Origin: Streptomyces turgidiscabies Car8
GTDB lineage: Bacteria > Actinomycetota > Actinomycetes > Streptomycetales > Streptomycetaceae
Assembly: GCF_000331005.1 (NCBI RefSeq)
Contig: NZ_AEJB01000224.1
Location: forward strand, 1 to 53,129
DNA length: 53,129 nt
Reading direction: 5' to 3'
A model generated the notes under the pieces. It made no database searches, was not told where the DNA came from, and was given only the letters and a program-made list of their open reading frames with translations. Made by a program: the position numbers and the translations under genes. This document shows, in pieces, positions 45,078 to 53,129 of the stretch (position 1 is its first letter; each line of letters begins with the position of its first letter).

Positions 45078-45971
45078 ATGGCGGAAATCATCCAGAAGGA
45101 CGGCACCTGGGTCTTCGACGGTGACGCCCTCCGGCTCACCCCGGGGCGCGACAGGAACATCAGCCTGCTCCGCAAGGATTTGGGCGAACTCGCTGTCCCC
45201 CTGGGCGCGTTGGCCGGTGTCTCCTTCGAGCAGGGCAGAAAGACGGGACGCCTCAGGCTCCGGCTGCGCGACGGCGCCGACCCGCTGCTCCAGGCGACCG
45301 GCGGCAAACTGACGGACACCGACGACCCGTACCAGCTGAACGTGGAGTCCGACCGCTACGGCGTCGCCGAGTACTTCGTGGACGAGGTGCGTAACGCGCT
45401 GCTGCTCGACGAGGTGCCGTCCGGCGCCGTGGACCGGTATCTGCTGCCCGGGCCCGCCGTACCGCTGTCCGTGTCGGCCGGGGACGGCACCGCCACCTTC
45501 GACGGTGAGCACGTCCGGCTGGAGTGGAACTGGAAGACGGAGGACGCGAAGGCCGCCGCCGGCCCCCGATCCCTGGCCGTCGCCGACATCGTGGCCGTCG
45601 AGTGGCATCCGGCGGTGGGCCTGGAGAACGGCCACCTGCGCTTCGGTGTGCGCCGCGCGCCGACCAAGGCCCCGCCGAAGTACGACCCCAACTCCGTCGA
45701 GCTGTGGGGATTCAAGAAGGACCCGCTGATGGCGTTGGTCGCGGCGGCCGTCCAGGCCCGGCTGCCGCATCCGGGGGCGCCCGTGACGGACGTACCGGCG
45801 CAGCGGCGGAAGGAGATCGCCGGGCCCACGGCCGACAGCGCGCCGTCGGCCGAACACGACCACGACGCCCACCTCCGCCGCCTGCGCGAACTCGGCGAAC
45901 TGCACCGGACCGGCGTCCTCACGGACGACGAGTTCGCGCACGCCAAACAGGCGGTCCTCAAGCGCATGTAG
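45078..45971 (+). CDS. DUF4429 and SHOCT domain protein
   Basis: A 297-residue cytosolic protein. Two DUF4429 modules (about 5-110 and 125-235; IIQKDGTWVFDGDALRLTP, then ATFDGEHVRLEWNW...IVAVEWHP) resemble PH-like beta folds that may bind lipids or proteins. A SHOCT tail (about 263-297; LRRLRELGELHRTGVLTDDEFAHAKQAVLKRM) is a short oligomerisation element. The architecture is common in Streptomyces. 37 bp after the fusion-protein gene; a shared transcript is possible. Confidence 0.9.
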   Translation: MAEIIQKDGTWVFDGDALRLTPGRDRNISLLRKDLGELAVPLGALAGVSFEQGRKTGRLRLRLRDGADPLLQATGGKLTDTDDPYQLNVESDRYGVAEYFVDEVRNALLLDEVPSGAVDRYLLPGPAVPLSVSAGDGTATFDGEHVRLEWNWKTEDAKAAAGPRSLAVADIVAVEWHPAVGLENGHLRFGVRRAPTKAPPKYDPNSVELWGFKKDPLMALVAAAVQARLPHPGAPVTDVPAQRRKEIAGPTADSAPSAEHDHDAHLRRLRELGELHRTGVLTDDEFAHAKQAVLKRM

Positions 45972-46059
45972 AGGCACATGTGAAAAGCATGCAACTCGCG
46001 CCGGAGAACCGCCCGTTGGTGTCACCCGTACGCCCTGCCTTCTGGGCATACGCGCGTGC

Positions 46060-47649
46060 TCAGCGTACGCGGCGCGCGACCGTGAAGCGGTCGACCTCCT
46101 CGCCCGTCTCCGCGATACCGCGCACCGTCAGCGTGGCGAGGCGGCCCTTGGACGCGGGGGTGACGTCGACGCGGAGGAACGAGTAGTCGAGGTAGCGCAC
46201 GCGCGACCAGGTGACCGTCTCGTTGACCTTGCCGTCCTTGGTGTTGATGAAGGAGGCGACCGAGTCGACCTCGTTCTCGTGGCCCTCGTAGGAGAGCGGG
46301 GCGGTGAACGCGTACAGGCTGCGGCCGGCGGCGCCCGCCGTCACGTAGACGACACCCTCGGTCTCGGGGTACGAAGTGCCGCCGATCGGGAGCTTCTTGG
46401 TGACCGCGCCGTTCTTGATGACGTCGGTGCGCTCGTACTGGTGGTTGTGGCCGTTGATGACCAGGTCGACCGTGTACTTCTCGAACAGCGGCACCCACTC
46501 CTGGCGCACGCCCCCCTCCGAGGCGTGCGCGGTGGAGGTGCAGTAGGCGCAGTGGTGGAAGAAGACCACGACGAAGTCGACGTCCTCGGAGGCGCGGAAC
46601 TTCTTGAGCTGCGCCTCCAGCCACTTGGTCTGCGTGCCGCCGGAGATGCCGAGGTTGGCCGGGATCTCGAAGGAGATGTCGTTGGCGTCGAGCGAGATGA
46701 CCGCCGTGTTGCCGTAGACGAAGGAGTAGACGCCGGGGAGGTTCTTCTTGTCCGGGCCGTTGTCGGGGAGGTTCCAGCGGGCGTCCTCGCCGCCGTAGCC
46801 GTTGGGCGAGTACCAGGCCTCCATGTCGTGGTTGCCGTAGGCCGGCATCCACGGCACGGACTTGGCGACCGACTCGGTCTGGGCGAGGAACTGGTCCCAC
46901 ACGCGCGAGTCGAAGCCGGTGTCGGAGGTCTTGCCCTGCCCGGTCGGGTCGCCGTACGCGATGTCGCCGGCGTGCAGGTGGAAGGCCGGGTTCTGGCCGA
47001 GGAGCAGGCTGTTGTTGGCGAGGGCGTGGTAGCTGACGCCCTCGTCGCCGAAGGCCGTGAAGGTGAACGGCTTCTTGTGGTTAGGGGCGGTGGTGAAGGT
47101 GCCGAGGGTGCCCAGCAGGTGTGCCTCGGCCGGGTCGAAGCCGGCGTGGCCGACACCGTAGTAGTAGGTCCTGCCGGGGCGCAGGTGGGTGAGCTCGGCA
47201 TGCAGGTAGTACTGGGTGTGGTCGCCGCTGGCGCCGATTCCGGCCGGGGTGTAGAGGGTGCGGACCTCGGCCTCGATCTTGCGGGAGAGGTCCCACGGGT
47301 GGGCGCCGATCCGGATGAAGGGCTTCTTCACCGCGACCGGGACCTGCCAGGAGACGGTGATCTCCGTGCGGGGGTCGTTGCCCCAGGCGAGGTGCCGGCC
47401 GAAGGGGGCGACGAGCGCGCCGTCGACCTTCTCGGCCTGCCCGTACGTCTGTGTCGGTACGGAGGTCCGCGTCGCGGCCTGGGCGACCGCGCCCGGCACG
47501 AACGCTCCGCCCGCTACGGCGCCGACGGTGACGGCGCCGCTTCTGATCATCGTGCGCCGTGAGAACTTGGCGCGAAGGTACTCGTGCTGCTCGGCCATGC
47601 TCATGCGGTCGGCGAGCTGCTCGGGTACGCCCATGCGAGGAGTGTCCAT
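46060..47649 (-). CDS. Tat-exported purple acid phosphatase family metallophosphoesterase
   Basis: A 529-residue protein from ATG 47649. A cytosolic N-terminal stretch leads to a twin-arginine signal (FSRRTMIRSGAVTVGAVAGGAF) and a cleavage region AVAQA. A fibronectin-like N-terminal domain precedes the calcineurin fold with metal motifs AFGDEG, HAGDIAYGD, AYGNHDME, VVFFHHCAY and VINGHNHQYERT. A C-terminal small domain follows. It likely releases phosphate from extracellular organophosphates. A two-unit PHO-box-like repeat lies upstream, consistent with phosphate control. Confidence 0.92.
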   Translation of the reverse strand: MDTPRMGVPEQLADRMSMAEQHEYLRAKFSRRTMIRSGAVTVGAVAGGAFVPGAVAQAATRTSVPTQTYGQAEKVDGALVAPFGRHLAWGNDPRTEITVSWQVPVAVKKPFIRIGAHPWDLSRKIEAEVRTLYTPAGIGASGDHTQYYLHAELTHLRPGRTYYYGVGHAGFDPAEAHLLGTLGTFTTAPNHKKPFTFTAFGDEGVSYHALANNSLLLGQNPAFHLHAGDIAYGDPTGQGKTSDTGFDSRVWDQFLAQTESVAKSVPWMPAYGNHDMEAWYSPNGYGGEDARWNLPDNGPDKKNLPGVYSFVYGNTAVISLDANDISFEIPANLGISGGTQTKWLEAQLKKFRASEDVDFVVVFFHHCAYCTSTAHASEGGVRQEWVPLFEKYTVDLVINGHNHQYERTDVIKNGAVTKKLPIGGTSYPETEGVVYVTAGAAGRSLYAFTAPLSYEGHENEVDSVASFINTKDGKVNETVTWSRVRYLDYSFLRVDVTPASKGRLATLTVRGIAETGEEVDRFTVARRVR

Positions 47650-47694
47650 GGCTGAAAACGGTGCTCTGGGTACCCATCGCGCCGCAGGACACAG

Positions 47695-47712
47695 GGTGAA
47701 CAGGCCCCGAAC
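47695..47712 (-). promoter_or_regulatory. candidate PHO box upstream of the purple acid phosphatase
   Basis: On the minus strand GTTCGGG-GCCT-GTTCACC gives two direct-repeat units at the 11-bp spacing used by Streptomyces PhoP. The second unit matches the GTTCACC consensus exactly, the first partly. It lies 46-63 bp upstream of the start codon. Confidence 0.5.
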
Positions 47713-47798
47713 AGGGTCCCATAAGAGTTTCAACAGACCGTTGCCCGATATCGGGCAGGATTCTTGCGATTGCCGTCGCTTTACCTCAGGATCGTCAG

Positions 47799-48056
47799 GT
47801 GCACGACGACCTCATTGATCATCTGCTGCGTACCACGCCCCTGGCCCGGGGCGAGGCGCTACGAGTCATTCAGGACGTTCTCGCCTACTTCGACGAGACA
47901 ACCGAGGATTATGTCCGTCGCCGCCACCGCGAACTCCAGAGTCAGGGACTGGTGAACGCGGAGATCTTCGACCGGATCGAGGCGGACCTGCGATACCGCG
48001 CGGTCGCACCGCCGGAACTCACCCTCCGGCAGCTGCGCCGCATCGTCTACGGCTAG
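47799..48056 (+). CDS. small conserved protein upstream of glmS
   Basis: An 85-residue acidic/basic helical protein from GTG 47799 (DDLIDHLLRTTPLARGEALRVIQDVLAYFDETTEDYVRRRHRELQ). It is well biased in codon use and recurs upstream of glmS in Streptomyces. No named function. It is 54 bp before glmS and could share its transcript. Confidence 0.8.
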   Translation: MHDDLIDHLLRTTPLARGEALRVIQDVLAYFDETTEDYVRRRHRELQSQGLVNAEIFDRIEADLRYRAVAPPELTLRQLRRIVYG

Positions 48057-48058
48057 CT

Positions 48059-48082
48059 CATCCACGTACGCATCCACGTACG
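48059..48082 (+). repeat. tandem 12-bp repeat in the glmS leader
   Basis: Two perfect copies of CATCCACGTACG (48059-48070, 48071-48082) lie in the 54-bp gap before glmS, followed by AGGGACAGGGAC. No glmS ribozyme structure is visible. Confidence 0.8.
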
Positions 48083-48110
48083 ACAGAGACAGGGACAGGG
48101 ACACTTATAC

Positions 48111-49928
48111 ATGTGCGGAATTGTCGGATACATCGGCAGGCGTGACGTGGCACCGCTGCTCCTCGAAGGCCTGCAGCGCCTGGAGTACCGCGGCTACGAC
48201 TCGGCGGGCATCGTCGTGACCTCGCCGAAGGCCACGGGCCTGAAGATGGTCAAGGCCAAGGGCCGGGTCCGGGACCTGGAGGCCAAGGTCCCCAAGCGCT
48301 TCGCCGGCACCACCGGCATCGCCCACACCCGCTGGGCCACGCACGGCGCCCCCTCCGACCACAACGCGCACCCGCACATGTCGGCCGACAACAAGGTCGC
48401 CGTCGTCCACAACGGGATCATCGACAACGCCTCCGACCTGCGCAAGAAGCTGGAGGCCGACGGCGTCGAGTTCCTCTCCGAGACGGACACCGAGGTCCTC
48501 ACCCACCTCATCGCCCGCTCCCAGGCGGAGACCCTGGAGGAGAAGGTCCGCCAGGCGCTGCGCGTGATCGAGGGCACGTACGGCATCGCCGTCATGCACG
48601 CCGACTTCCCCGACCGCATCGTGACGGCCCGCAACGGCTCGCCGGTCGTCCTGGGCATCGGCGAGAAGGAGATGTTCGTCGCCTCGGACATCGCCGCGCT
48701 GGTCACCCACACGCGGCAGATAGTGACACTGGACGACGGCGAGATGGCCACCCTCAAGGCCGACGACTTCCGCACGTACACGACCGAGGGCACGCGTACG
48801 ACGGCCGAGCCGACCACCGTGGAGTGGGAGGCCGCCTCCTACGACATGGGCGGCCACGACACCTACATGCACAAGGAGATCCACGAGCAGGCCGAGGCCG
48901 TCGACCGCGTCCTGCGCGGCCGGATCGACGACCGCTTCTCCACGGTCCACCTCGGCGGCCTCAACCTGGACGCCCGCGAGGCGCGTGCCGTGCGGCGCGT
49001 CAAGATCCTGGGCTGCGGCACCTCGTACCACGCGGGCATGATCGGCGCCCAGATGATCGAGGAGCTGGCCCGTATCCCGGCCGACGCCGAGCCGGCCTCC
49101 GAGTTCCGCTACCGCAACGCGGTCGTCGACCCCGACACCCTGTACGTGGCCGTCTCGCAGTCCGGTGAGACGTACGACGTGCTGGCCGCCGTCCAGGAGC
49201 TGAAGCGCAAGGGCGCGCGGGTGCTGGGCATCGTCAACGTGGTCGGTTCGGCGATCGCCCGCGAGGCGGACGGCGGCATGTACGTGCACGCCGGCCCCGA
49301 GGTCTGCGTCGTCTCGACGAAGTGCTTCACCAACACCACGGTCGCCTTCGCGCTCCTCGCCCTGCACCTGGGCCGCACCCGTGACCTGTCGGTCCGTGAC
49401 GGCAAGCGGATCATCGAGGGCCTGCGCAGGCTGCCCGGGCAGATCTCCGAGATCCTCGATCAGGAGGAGGAGATCAAGAAGCTGGCCGAGCAGTACGCCG
49501 AGGCCCGCTCGATGCTCTTCATCGGCCGCGTCCGGGGCTACCCGGTGGCCCGCGAGGCCTCCCTGAAGCTCAAGGAGGTCTCGTACATCCACGCCGAGGC
49601 CTACCCCGCCTCGGAGTTGAAGCACGGCCCGCTGGCCCTCATCGAGCCCGCGCTGCCCACGGTCGCGATCGTCCCGAACGACGACCTCCTGGAGAAGAAC
49701 CGCGCCGCCCTGGAGGAGATCAAGGCCCGCAGCGGCCGCATCCTCGCGGTGGCCCACCAGCACCAGGAGAAGGCCGACGAGACGATCATCGTCCCGAAGA
49801 ACGAGGACGAGCTGGACCCGATCCTGATGGGCATCCCCCTCCAACTCCTCGCCTACCACACGGCATTGGCCCTGGGCCGGGACATCGACAAGCCGCGAAA
49901 CCTCGCGAAGTCGGTAACGGTGGAGTAG
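48111..49928 (+). CDS. glmS: glutamine-fructose-6-phosphate aminotransferase (isomerizing)
   Basis: A 605-residue enzyme. The N-terminal Ntn glutaminase starts with catalytic Cys2 (MCGIVGYIG) and has LEYRGYDSAGI and HTRWATHG. Two SIS isomerase domains follow (GCGTSYHAGMIG, SQSGETYDVL, SLKLKEVSYIHAEAYPASELKHGPLALI) with the terminal KSVTVE. It makes glucosamine-6-phosphate for cell wall synthesis. In S. coelicolor the syntenic copy is the second glmS. Confidence 0.97.
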   Translation: MCGIVGYIGRRDVAPLLLEGLQRLEYRGYDSAGIVVTSPKATGLKMVKAKGRVRDLEAKVPKRFAGTTGIAHTRWATHGAPSDHNAHPHMSADNKVAVVHNGIIDNASDLRKKLEADGVEFLSETDTEVLTHLIARSQAETLEEKVRQALRVIEGTYGIAVMHADFPDRIVTARNGSPVVLGIGEKEMFVASDIAALVTHTRQIVTLDDGEMATLKADDFRTYTTEGTRTTAEPTTVEWEAASYDMGGHDTYMHKEIHEQAEAVDRVLRGRIDDRFSTVHLGGLNLDAREARAVRRVKILGCGTSYHAGMIGAQMIEELARIPADAEPASEFRYRNAVVDPDTLYVAVSQSGETYDVLAAVQELKRKGARVLGIVNVVGSAIAREADGGMYVHAGPEVCVVSTKCFTNTTVAFALLALHLGRTRDLSVRDGKRIIEGLRRLPGQISEILDQEEEIKKLAEQYAEARSMLFIGRVRGYPVAREASLKLKEVSYIHAEAYPASELKHGPLALIEPALPTVAIVPNDDLLEKNRAALEEIKARSGRILAVAHQHQEKADETIIVPKNEDELDPILMGIPLQLLAYHTALALGRDIDKPRNLAKSVTVE

Positions 49929-49940
49929 GAGACCTGCTTT

Positions 49941-49985
49941 CAGGGGCGCGGGGAACTGCGCGACCAGCCCCCACGCACCCGCGGA
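49941..49985. repeat. dispersed Streptomyces intergenic repeat, copy 2
   Basis: CAGGGGCGCGGGGAACTGCG followed by CGACCAGCC is the reverse complement of most of the element at 37157-37215. It lies directly after glmS. Confidence 0.7.
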
Positions 49986-50001
49986 GGCCGACGAACAGAG
50001 A

Positions 50002-50038
50002 CGGACCCCTCGTACTGCCACCAGGCACGAGGGGTCCG
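50002..50038. terminator. glmS terminator
   Basis: A perfect 12-bp stem CGGACCCCTCGT (50002-50013 with 50027-50038) with a 13-nt loop, 74 bp after the glmS stop. The remaining sequence to the Usp gene at 50224 shows no feature. Confidence 0.85.
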
Positions 50039-50223
50039 CTCACATCGCCGGGAGTCGCCCAACCCCCGGCCTGCGCAGCACCCCGAGGCCGTCACACCCC
50101 GGGTGCGGTGACCGGTATATGCCCTTCACAAGCGCACGAACACCTCTACGCGCAAGTAGGTTTGCCCAGCGCAACAAAGGCACCCTGCAAGGGAGTTCGG
50201 AGACCCCGGGAACCCCAGGGAAC

Positions 50224-50751
50224 CTAGGGAATGACCACGACCGGCCGCTGCGCCCGCTTCGCGAGCCGCCCGGCCACCGACCCGAAGATGCGCCCGACGA
50301 TGCCGTGGGTCGAGCCGACCACGATCGCGTCGGCCTCGTACTCGCGCCCCACCTCTTCGAGTTCGTGGCAGATGTCGCCACCACGCTCCACGAGGATCCA
50401 GGGCACCTCGGCCAGATAGTCCGCGCACGCGAGTTCGAGCCCGAGGACCTCGGTCCGGTGGTCAGGCACGTCGACGAAGACGGGCGGCTCGCAGCCGGCC
50501 CACACCGTGGTGGGGAGTCGGTTGGCGACGTGCACGATGATCAGACCCGAACCTGAACGGTGGGCCATGCCGATGGCGTACGCGAGGGCGCGCTCGCTCG
50601 ACGTCGAGCCGTCGAAACCGACGACGACACCGTGCTTGAACGCGGGGTCGCAGGACTGACGTGGTTCTTCCGCCGCCAAGGGCTCGGCCGCCGTGTGATC
50701 GGCGACGGGGCGCTTGCGGTCCGCGGGTTCCAGAAATTCGTGACCGGCCAT
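50224..50751 (-). CDS. universal stress protein (UspA family)
   Basis: A 175-residue single-Usp-domain protein after a polar N-terminal extension of about 38 residues. It has GVVVGFDGSTSSERALAYAIGMA (start of the fold) and the ATP-binding end pattern IVVGSTHGIVGRIFGSVAGRLAKRAQRPVVVIP, i.e. G-2x-G-9x-G-like. ATP-binding Usp proteins respond to energy or oxygen stress. Confidence 0.93.
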   Translation of the reverse strand: MAGHEFLEPADRKRPVADHTAAEPLAAEEPRQSCDPAFKHGVVVGFDGSTSSERALAYAIGMAHRSGSGLIIVHVANRLPTTVWAGCEPPVFVDVPDHRTEVLGLELACADYLAEVPWILVERGGDICHELEEVGREYEADAIVVGSTHGIVGRIFGSVAGRLAKRAQRPVVVIP

Positions 50752-51097
50752 GGGATTCTCGGCGTTTTGATCCTCGTGGTGGGACGACGTAATGGGGACG
50801 ACAGTGTGCGGCGGAGCTGTGTCCGGGAATCATCTTCCCAACCCCATACCCCCAAGGGTACGGCGGCACGCCTCCGTAGCCCACAGCCCGCACATGCTCC
50901 GGACGGGTTCCAGGGAGCATGCACGAGGGTGTGCCCGTAACGCAATGGTTGCTGCCACGTACAGGCTGTTTCCACAGGGTTCGCCTACATCTCGCCTACG
51001 GCGATCGCGATCGCGCACATCTTCCGGACATCATGACCAGTGACCGACCGCTCGAACACGCGTTGAACCCCGTGACCCGTCGTCACAGGGAGCAGCC
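50752..51097. other. 346-bp divergent intergenic region
   Basis: Upstream of the Usp gene and of the small membrane protein. It includes the palindromic run GCGATCGCGATCGCGC near 51001-51016, a possible protein site. A 60-codon frame (50919-51101) overlaps the next start by ATGA but has poor codon bias, so it is not called. Confidence 0.5.
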
Positions 51098-51427
51098 ATG
51101 ACCTCACCGACCCAGGACTCCGCGACCGACCTCGTCCGCTGGGCGGCATTCAGCTGCGTTCTGGTCCCCGTGGTGCTCGTCCTCTACGGCACCTCGCTCG
51201 GCGGTGCGGCCGGTACGGCGCTGGGCCTGGCGGCCGTGACAGGGGTGTGCCGGATGCTGCTGAGGCAGTCGGAGCGGGGCGCGACCCGCGTGCCGGCCGA
51301 GGAGGGCGTCCCGCTCCCGGGGCGGCCCGCCGAGGAGGGTGCCCCTTCCCGGGGACGGCACGGGAGGGCCGGCTCCGGCCCTCACAGGGGCGGTCGACAC
51401 TCCGGCGGAAGTACACCGGTCGACTGA
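51098..51427 (+). CDS. small membrane protein upstream of adpA
   Basis: A 109-residue protein. It has two hydrophobic segments (about 13-31 and 33-50; AAFSCVLVPVVLVLYGTSLGGAAGTALGLAAVTGV) followed by a Gly/Arg/Pro-rich disordered tail. ATG 51098 follows AGGGAGCAGCC. It has no known function; by synteny it is a constant neighbour of adpA. Confidence 0.75.
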   Translation: MTSPTQDSATDLVRWAAFSCVLVPVVLVLYGTSLGGAAGTALGLAAVTGVCRMLLRQSERGATRVPAEEGVPLPGRPAEEGAPSRGRHGRAGSGPHRGGRHSGGSTPVD

Positions 51428-51813
51428 CCTGTTTTAGCGCACGCACCCGATGCTTTTCAGCCAACTTCCGGTAACCGCACACCCCTTGGCCGAACAACCC
51501 CCAAACCCCTGTTCCACCTGCACTGAAAGGGTCCAGGCGGGGCCGCGCACCCTACGCGGATTGGCCACTGGGACGAGGCGCACTTCCCTGCACGCCCCAC
51601 GAGTGCAACGCTTCGTGATCGAATGCTTTACGCCAAGTTGCCAAGTCGACAATCTGTCGAGTGACCAACTGGTCACCTCGGCATCATGGGACACAGTAGA
51701 TTCGATCTTGACTGTCTACGGCGGGGGACTCGTGCAGGACCGAGGGGAAACGTGTTGGAGCGACAGACCCGACAAGATAGGGGCGACGCGACCACCGAGG
51801 GGGGCTTAGCGGT
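51428..51813. promoter_or_regulatory. adpA upstream region
   Basis: This 386-bp region separates adpA from the small membrane protein. It is relatively AT-rich near 51600-51720, as expected for a regulated promoter. The adpA ribosome site is the GAGGGGGG run about 51796-51803. The direct repeat GCCAAGTTGCCAAGT lies near 51632-51646. AdpA autoregulates and other regulators act here in studied species, but individual sites cannot be fixed by eye. Confidence 0.5.
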
Positions 51814-53103
51814 ATGAGCCACGACTCCACTGCCGCACCGGAAGCCGCGGCCCGGAAACTCTCCGGGCGACGCCGCAAGGAGATCGTCGCGGTGCTGCTG
51901 TTCAGCGGCGGCCCCATCTTCGAGAGTTCCATTCCACTTTCGGTGTTCGGGATCGACCGCCAGGACGCCGGAGTACCGCGCTACCGACTGTTGGTGTGCG
52001 GCGGAGAAGAGGGCCCGCTGCGGACCACCGGCGGGCTGGAACTGACCGCGCCGAACGGCCTGGAAGCGATCGCACGGGCAGGCACGGTCGTCGTGCCCGC
52101 CTGGCGTTCGATCACCGCGCCGCCGCCGGAGGAGGCGCTCGACGCACTGCGTCGGGCCCATGAAGAAGGTGCGCGGATCGTAGGCCTGTGCACAGGCGCG
52201 TTCGTCCTCGCGGCGGCGGGCCTGCTCGACGGCCGGCCGGCGACGACACACTGGATGTACGCACCGACGCTGGCGAAGCGCTATCCGTCCGTCCATGTCG
52301 ACCCACGTGAACTCTTCGTGGACGACGGCGACGTACTGACCAGCGCCGGTACGGCGGCAGGCATCGACCTGTGCCTGCACATCGTGCGGACGGACCACGG
52401 CAACGAGGCGGCCGGCGCGCTGGCCCGCCGACTGGTGGTCCCACCGCGCCGATCGGGCGGCCAGGAGCGCTACCTCGATCGGTCTTTACCAGAGGAGATC
52501 GGCGCCGACCCGCTCGCCGAGGTCGTCGCCTGGGCGCTGGAGCACCTCCACGAGCAGTTCGACGTGGAGACGCTGGCGGCACGCGCGTACATGTCCCGTC
52601 GTACGTTCGACCGCCGCTTCCGCTCGCTCACGGGAAGCGCGCCGTTGCAGTGGCTGATCACGCAACGCGTCCTGCAGGCCCAGCGTCTCCTGGAGACGTC
52701 GGACTACTCGGTGGACGAGGTCGCGGGCCGCTGCGGCTTCCGTTCCCCGGTGGCCCTGCGCGGCCACTTCCGCCGCCAGTTGGGCTCGTCCCCGGCCGCG
52801 TACCGCGCGGCGTACCGGGCACGCAGGCCGCAGAGCGAACGGGTGCAGGAGCCGGACGGAGCGATGGCCGGGGCACAGGGCGGCCCCGGGGGCATGGGTA
52901 CGCCGACCACTGCGGGCCAGGGTCACGGCCAGCACGGCCCGGGCCACGGCCAGGGCGGTCACGACCGCACCCTTCACCCGGACAGCCCGGTCCCGATCCA
53001 GGCCCGCCGCACGGCGAGCTCGGTCGGCCTGTCGGCGGACCACGGGCGGGATCCGTACGTCGGAAACCGCGCGAGCCTGCCGGGCCAGCGGAGCGGCGCG
53101 TAA
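51814..53103 (+). CDS. adpA: AdpA, AraC-family global developmental regulator
   Basis: A 429-residue protein. The N-terminal ThiJ/PfpI/DJ-1-like dimerisation domain (about 24-195; VLLFSGGPIFESSIPLSVFGIDRQDAGVPRY, GLCTGAFVLAAAGLLDGRPATTHW) and C-terminal AraC double-HTH domain (about 230-335; TLAARAYMSRRTFDRRFRSLTG, VAGRCGFRSPVALRGHFRR) are complete, followed by a Gly/His/Gln-rich tail. The leucine in SLPEEIG is encoded by TTA (52486-52488), the conserved bldA-dependent codon between the two domains. AdpA switches on development, secreted proteases and secondary metabolism. Confidence 0.97.
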   Translation: MSHDSTAAPEAAARKLSGRRRKEIVAVLLFSGGPIFESSIPLSVFGIDRQDAGVPRYRLLVCGGEEGPLRTTGGLELTAPNGLEAIARAGTVVVPAWRSITAPPPEEALDALRRAHEEGARIVGLCTGAFVLAAAGLLDGRPATTHWMYAPTLAKRYPSVHVDPRELFVDDGDVLTSAGTAAGIDLCLHIVRTDHGNEAAGALARRLVVPPRRSGGQERYLDRSLPEEIGADPLAEVVAWALEHLHEQFDVETLAARAYMSRRTFDRRFRSLTGSAPLQWLITQRVLQAQRLLETSDYSVDEVAGRCGFRSPVALRGHFRRQLGSSPAAYRAAYRARRPQSERVQEPDGAMAGAQGGPGGMGTPTTAGQGHGQHGPGHGQGGHDRTLHPDSPVPIQARRTASSVGLSADHGRDPYVGNRASLPGQRSGA

Positions 53104-53129
53104 CGGCAGGTGAGTTGTGAACGGCGGAC

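Noticed and set aside
48057..48110. glmS ribozyme/riboswitch
   Set aside because: The leader is only 54 bp and shows simple repeats, not the ribozyme core; such ribozymes are typical of Firmicutes.
50919..51101. 60-codon frame overlapping the next gene by ATGA
   Set aside because: The tidy overlap is attractive, but codon bias is poor and there is no recognisable sequence.
1..53129. CRISPR arrays and rRNA genes
   Set aside because: No regularly spaced repeats of suitable length and no rRNA signatures were seen on either strand.

Overview
The window is high-GC Streptomyces chromosome. The evidence is strong GC bias at third codon positions, GTG/TTG starts, a complete desferrioxamine locus with DmdR/IdeR-type iron boxes, and adpA carrying a TTA (bldA) codon. 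From about 20.7 kb to the end, the gene order (agmatinase, acyl-CoA dehydrogenase, TetR, leucine/acyl-CoA catabolism operon, desEF, desABCD, glmS, adpA) matches, from memory, the SCO2770-SCO2792 stretch of S. coelicolor. The first 20 kb is more accessory.

Layout. 0-8.5 kb: secreted serine hydrolase, GT39-type membrane glycosyltransferase, secreted endonuclease I, a membrane protein, an M20 peptidase divergent from a LysR regulator, and a 243-aa conserved protein. 8.55-8.89 kb: a non-coding segment holding what I read as two tandem circularly permuted tRNA genes. In each, the 3' half (anticodon 3' strand, T-arm, acceptor 3' strand) lies immediately upstream of the 5' half (acceptor 5' strand, D-arm, anticodon 5' strand), and both the acceptor and anticodon stems pair across the permutation. 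9-13.5 kb: secreted triple-repeat protein, Eis-like acetyltransferase, an intact IS3-family element with a 3-bp target duplication, and a GyrB-like ATPase-fold protein. 13.7-20.7 kb: an island-like block. It is preceded by a decayed fragment of the ThDP-enzyme gene found intact at 20.7-22.4 kb. It holds a TerD protein, an anchored Thr-rich protein, a WhiJ-type trio (DUF397, XRE/DUF5753, HATPase), and a secreted NucA/NucB nuclease with a candidate partner gene.

20.7-33.2 kb: ThDP enzyme plus agmatinase operon, phosphatase-like protein, TesB, acyl-CoA dehydrogenase, TetR regulator, and the operon for biotin-dependent acyl-CoA carboxylase (beta and alpha), HMG-CoA lyase and acyl-CoA dehydrogenase. 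Three similar TetR-type boxes link the regulator, the operon and the separate dehydrogenase. 33.1-36.0 kb: a block placed between acdH and desE with polyprenyl synthase plus heme oxygenase, a DUF6980-like protein, and the 3' remnant of an MHYT-domain gene. 36.0-43.4 kb: desE, desF, desABCD, with an iron box before desE and one before desA. 43.5-53.1 kb: sigma-like/zinc-finger/lectin fusion, DUF4429-SHOCT protein, Tat-exported purple acid phosphatase, a small conserved protein plus glmS, universal stress protein, small membrane protein, and adpA.

The most unusual observation is the permuted tRNA pair downstream of the conserved 243-aa gene. I know of permuted tRNA genes from algae and archaea but not from bacteria. 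All calls come from reading the sequence; no searches were run.
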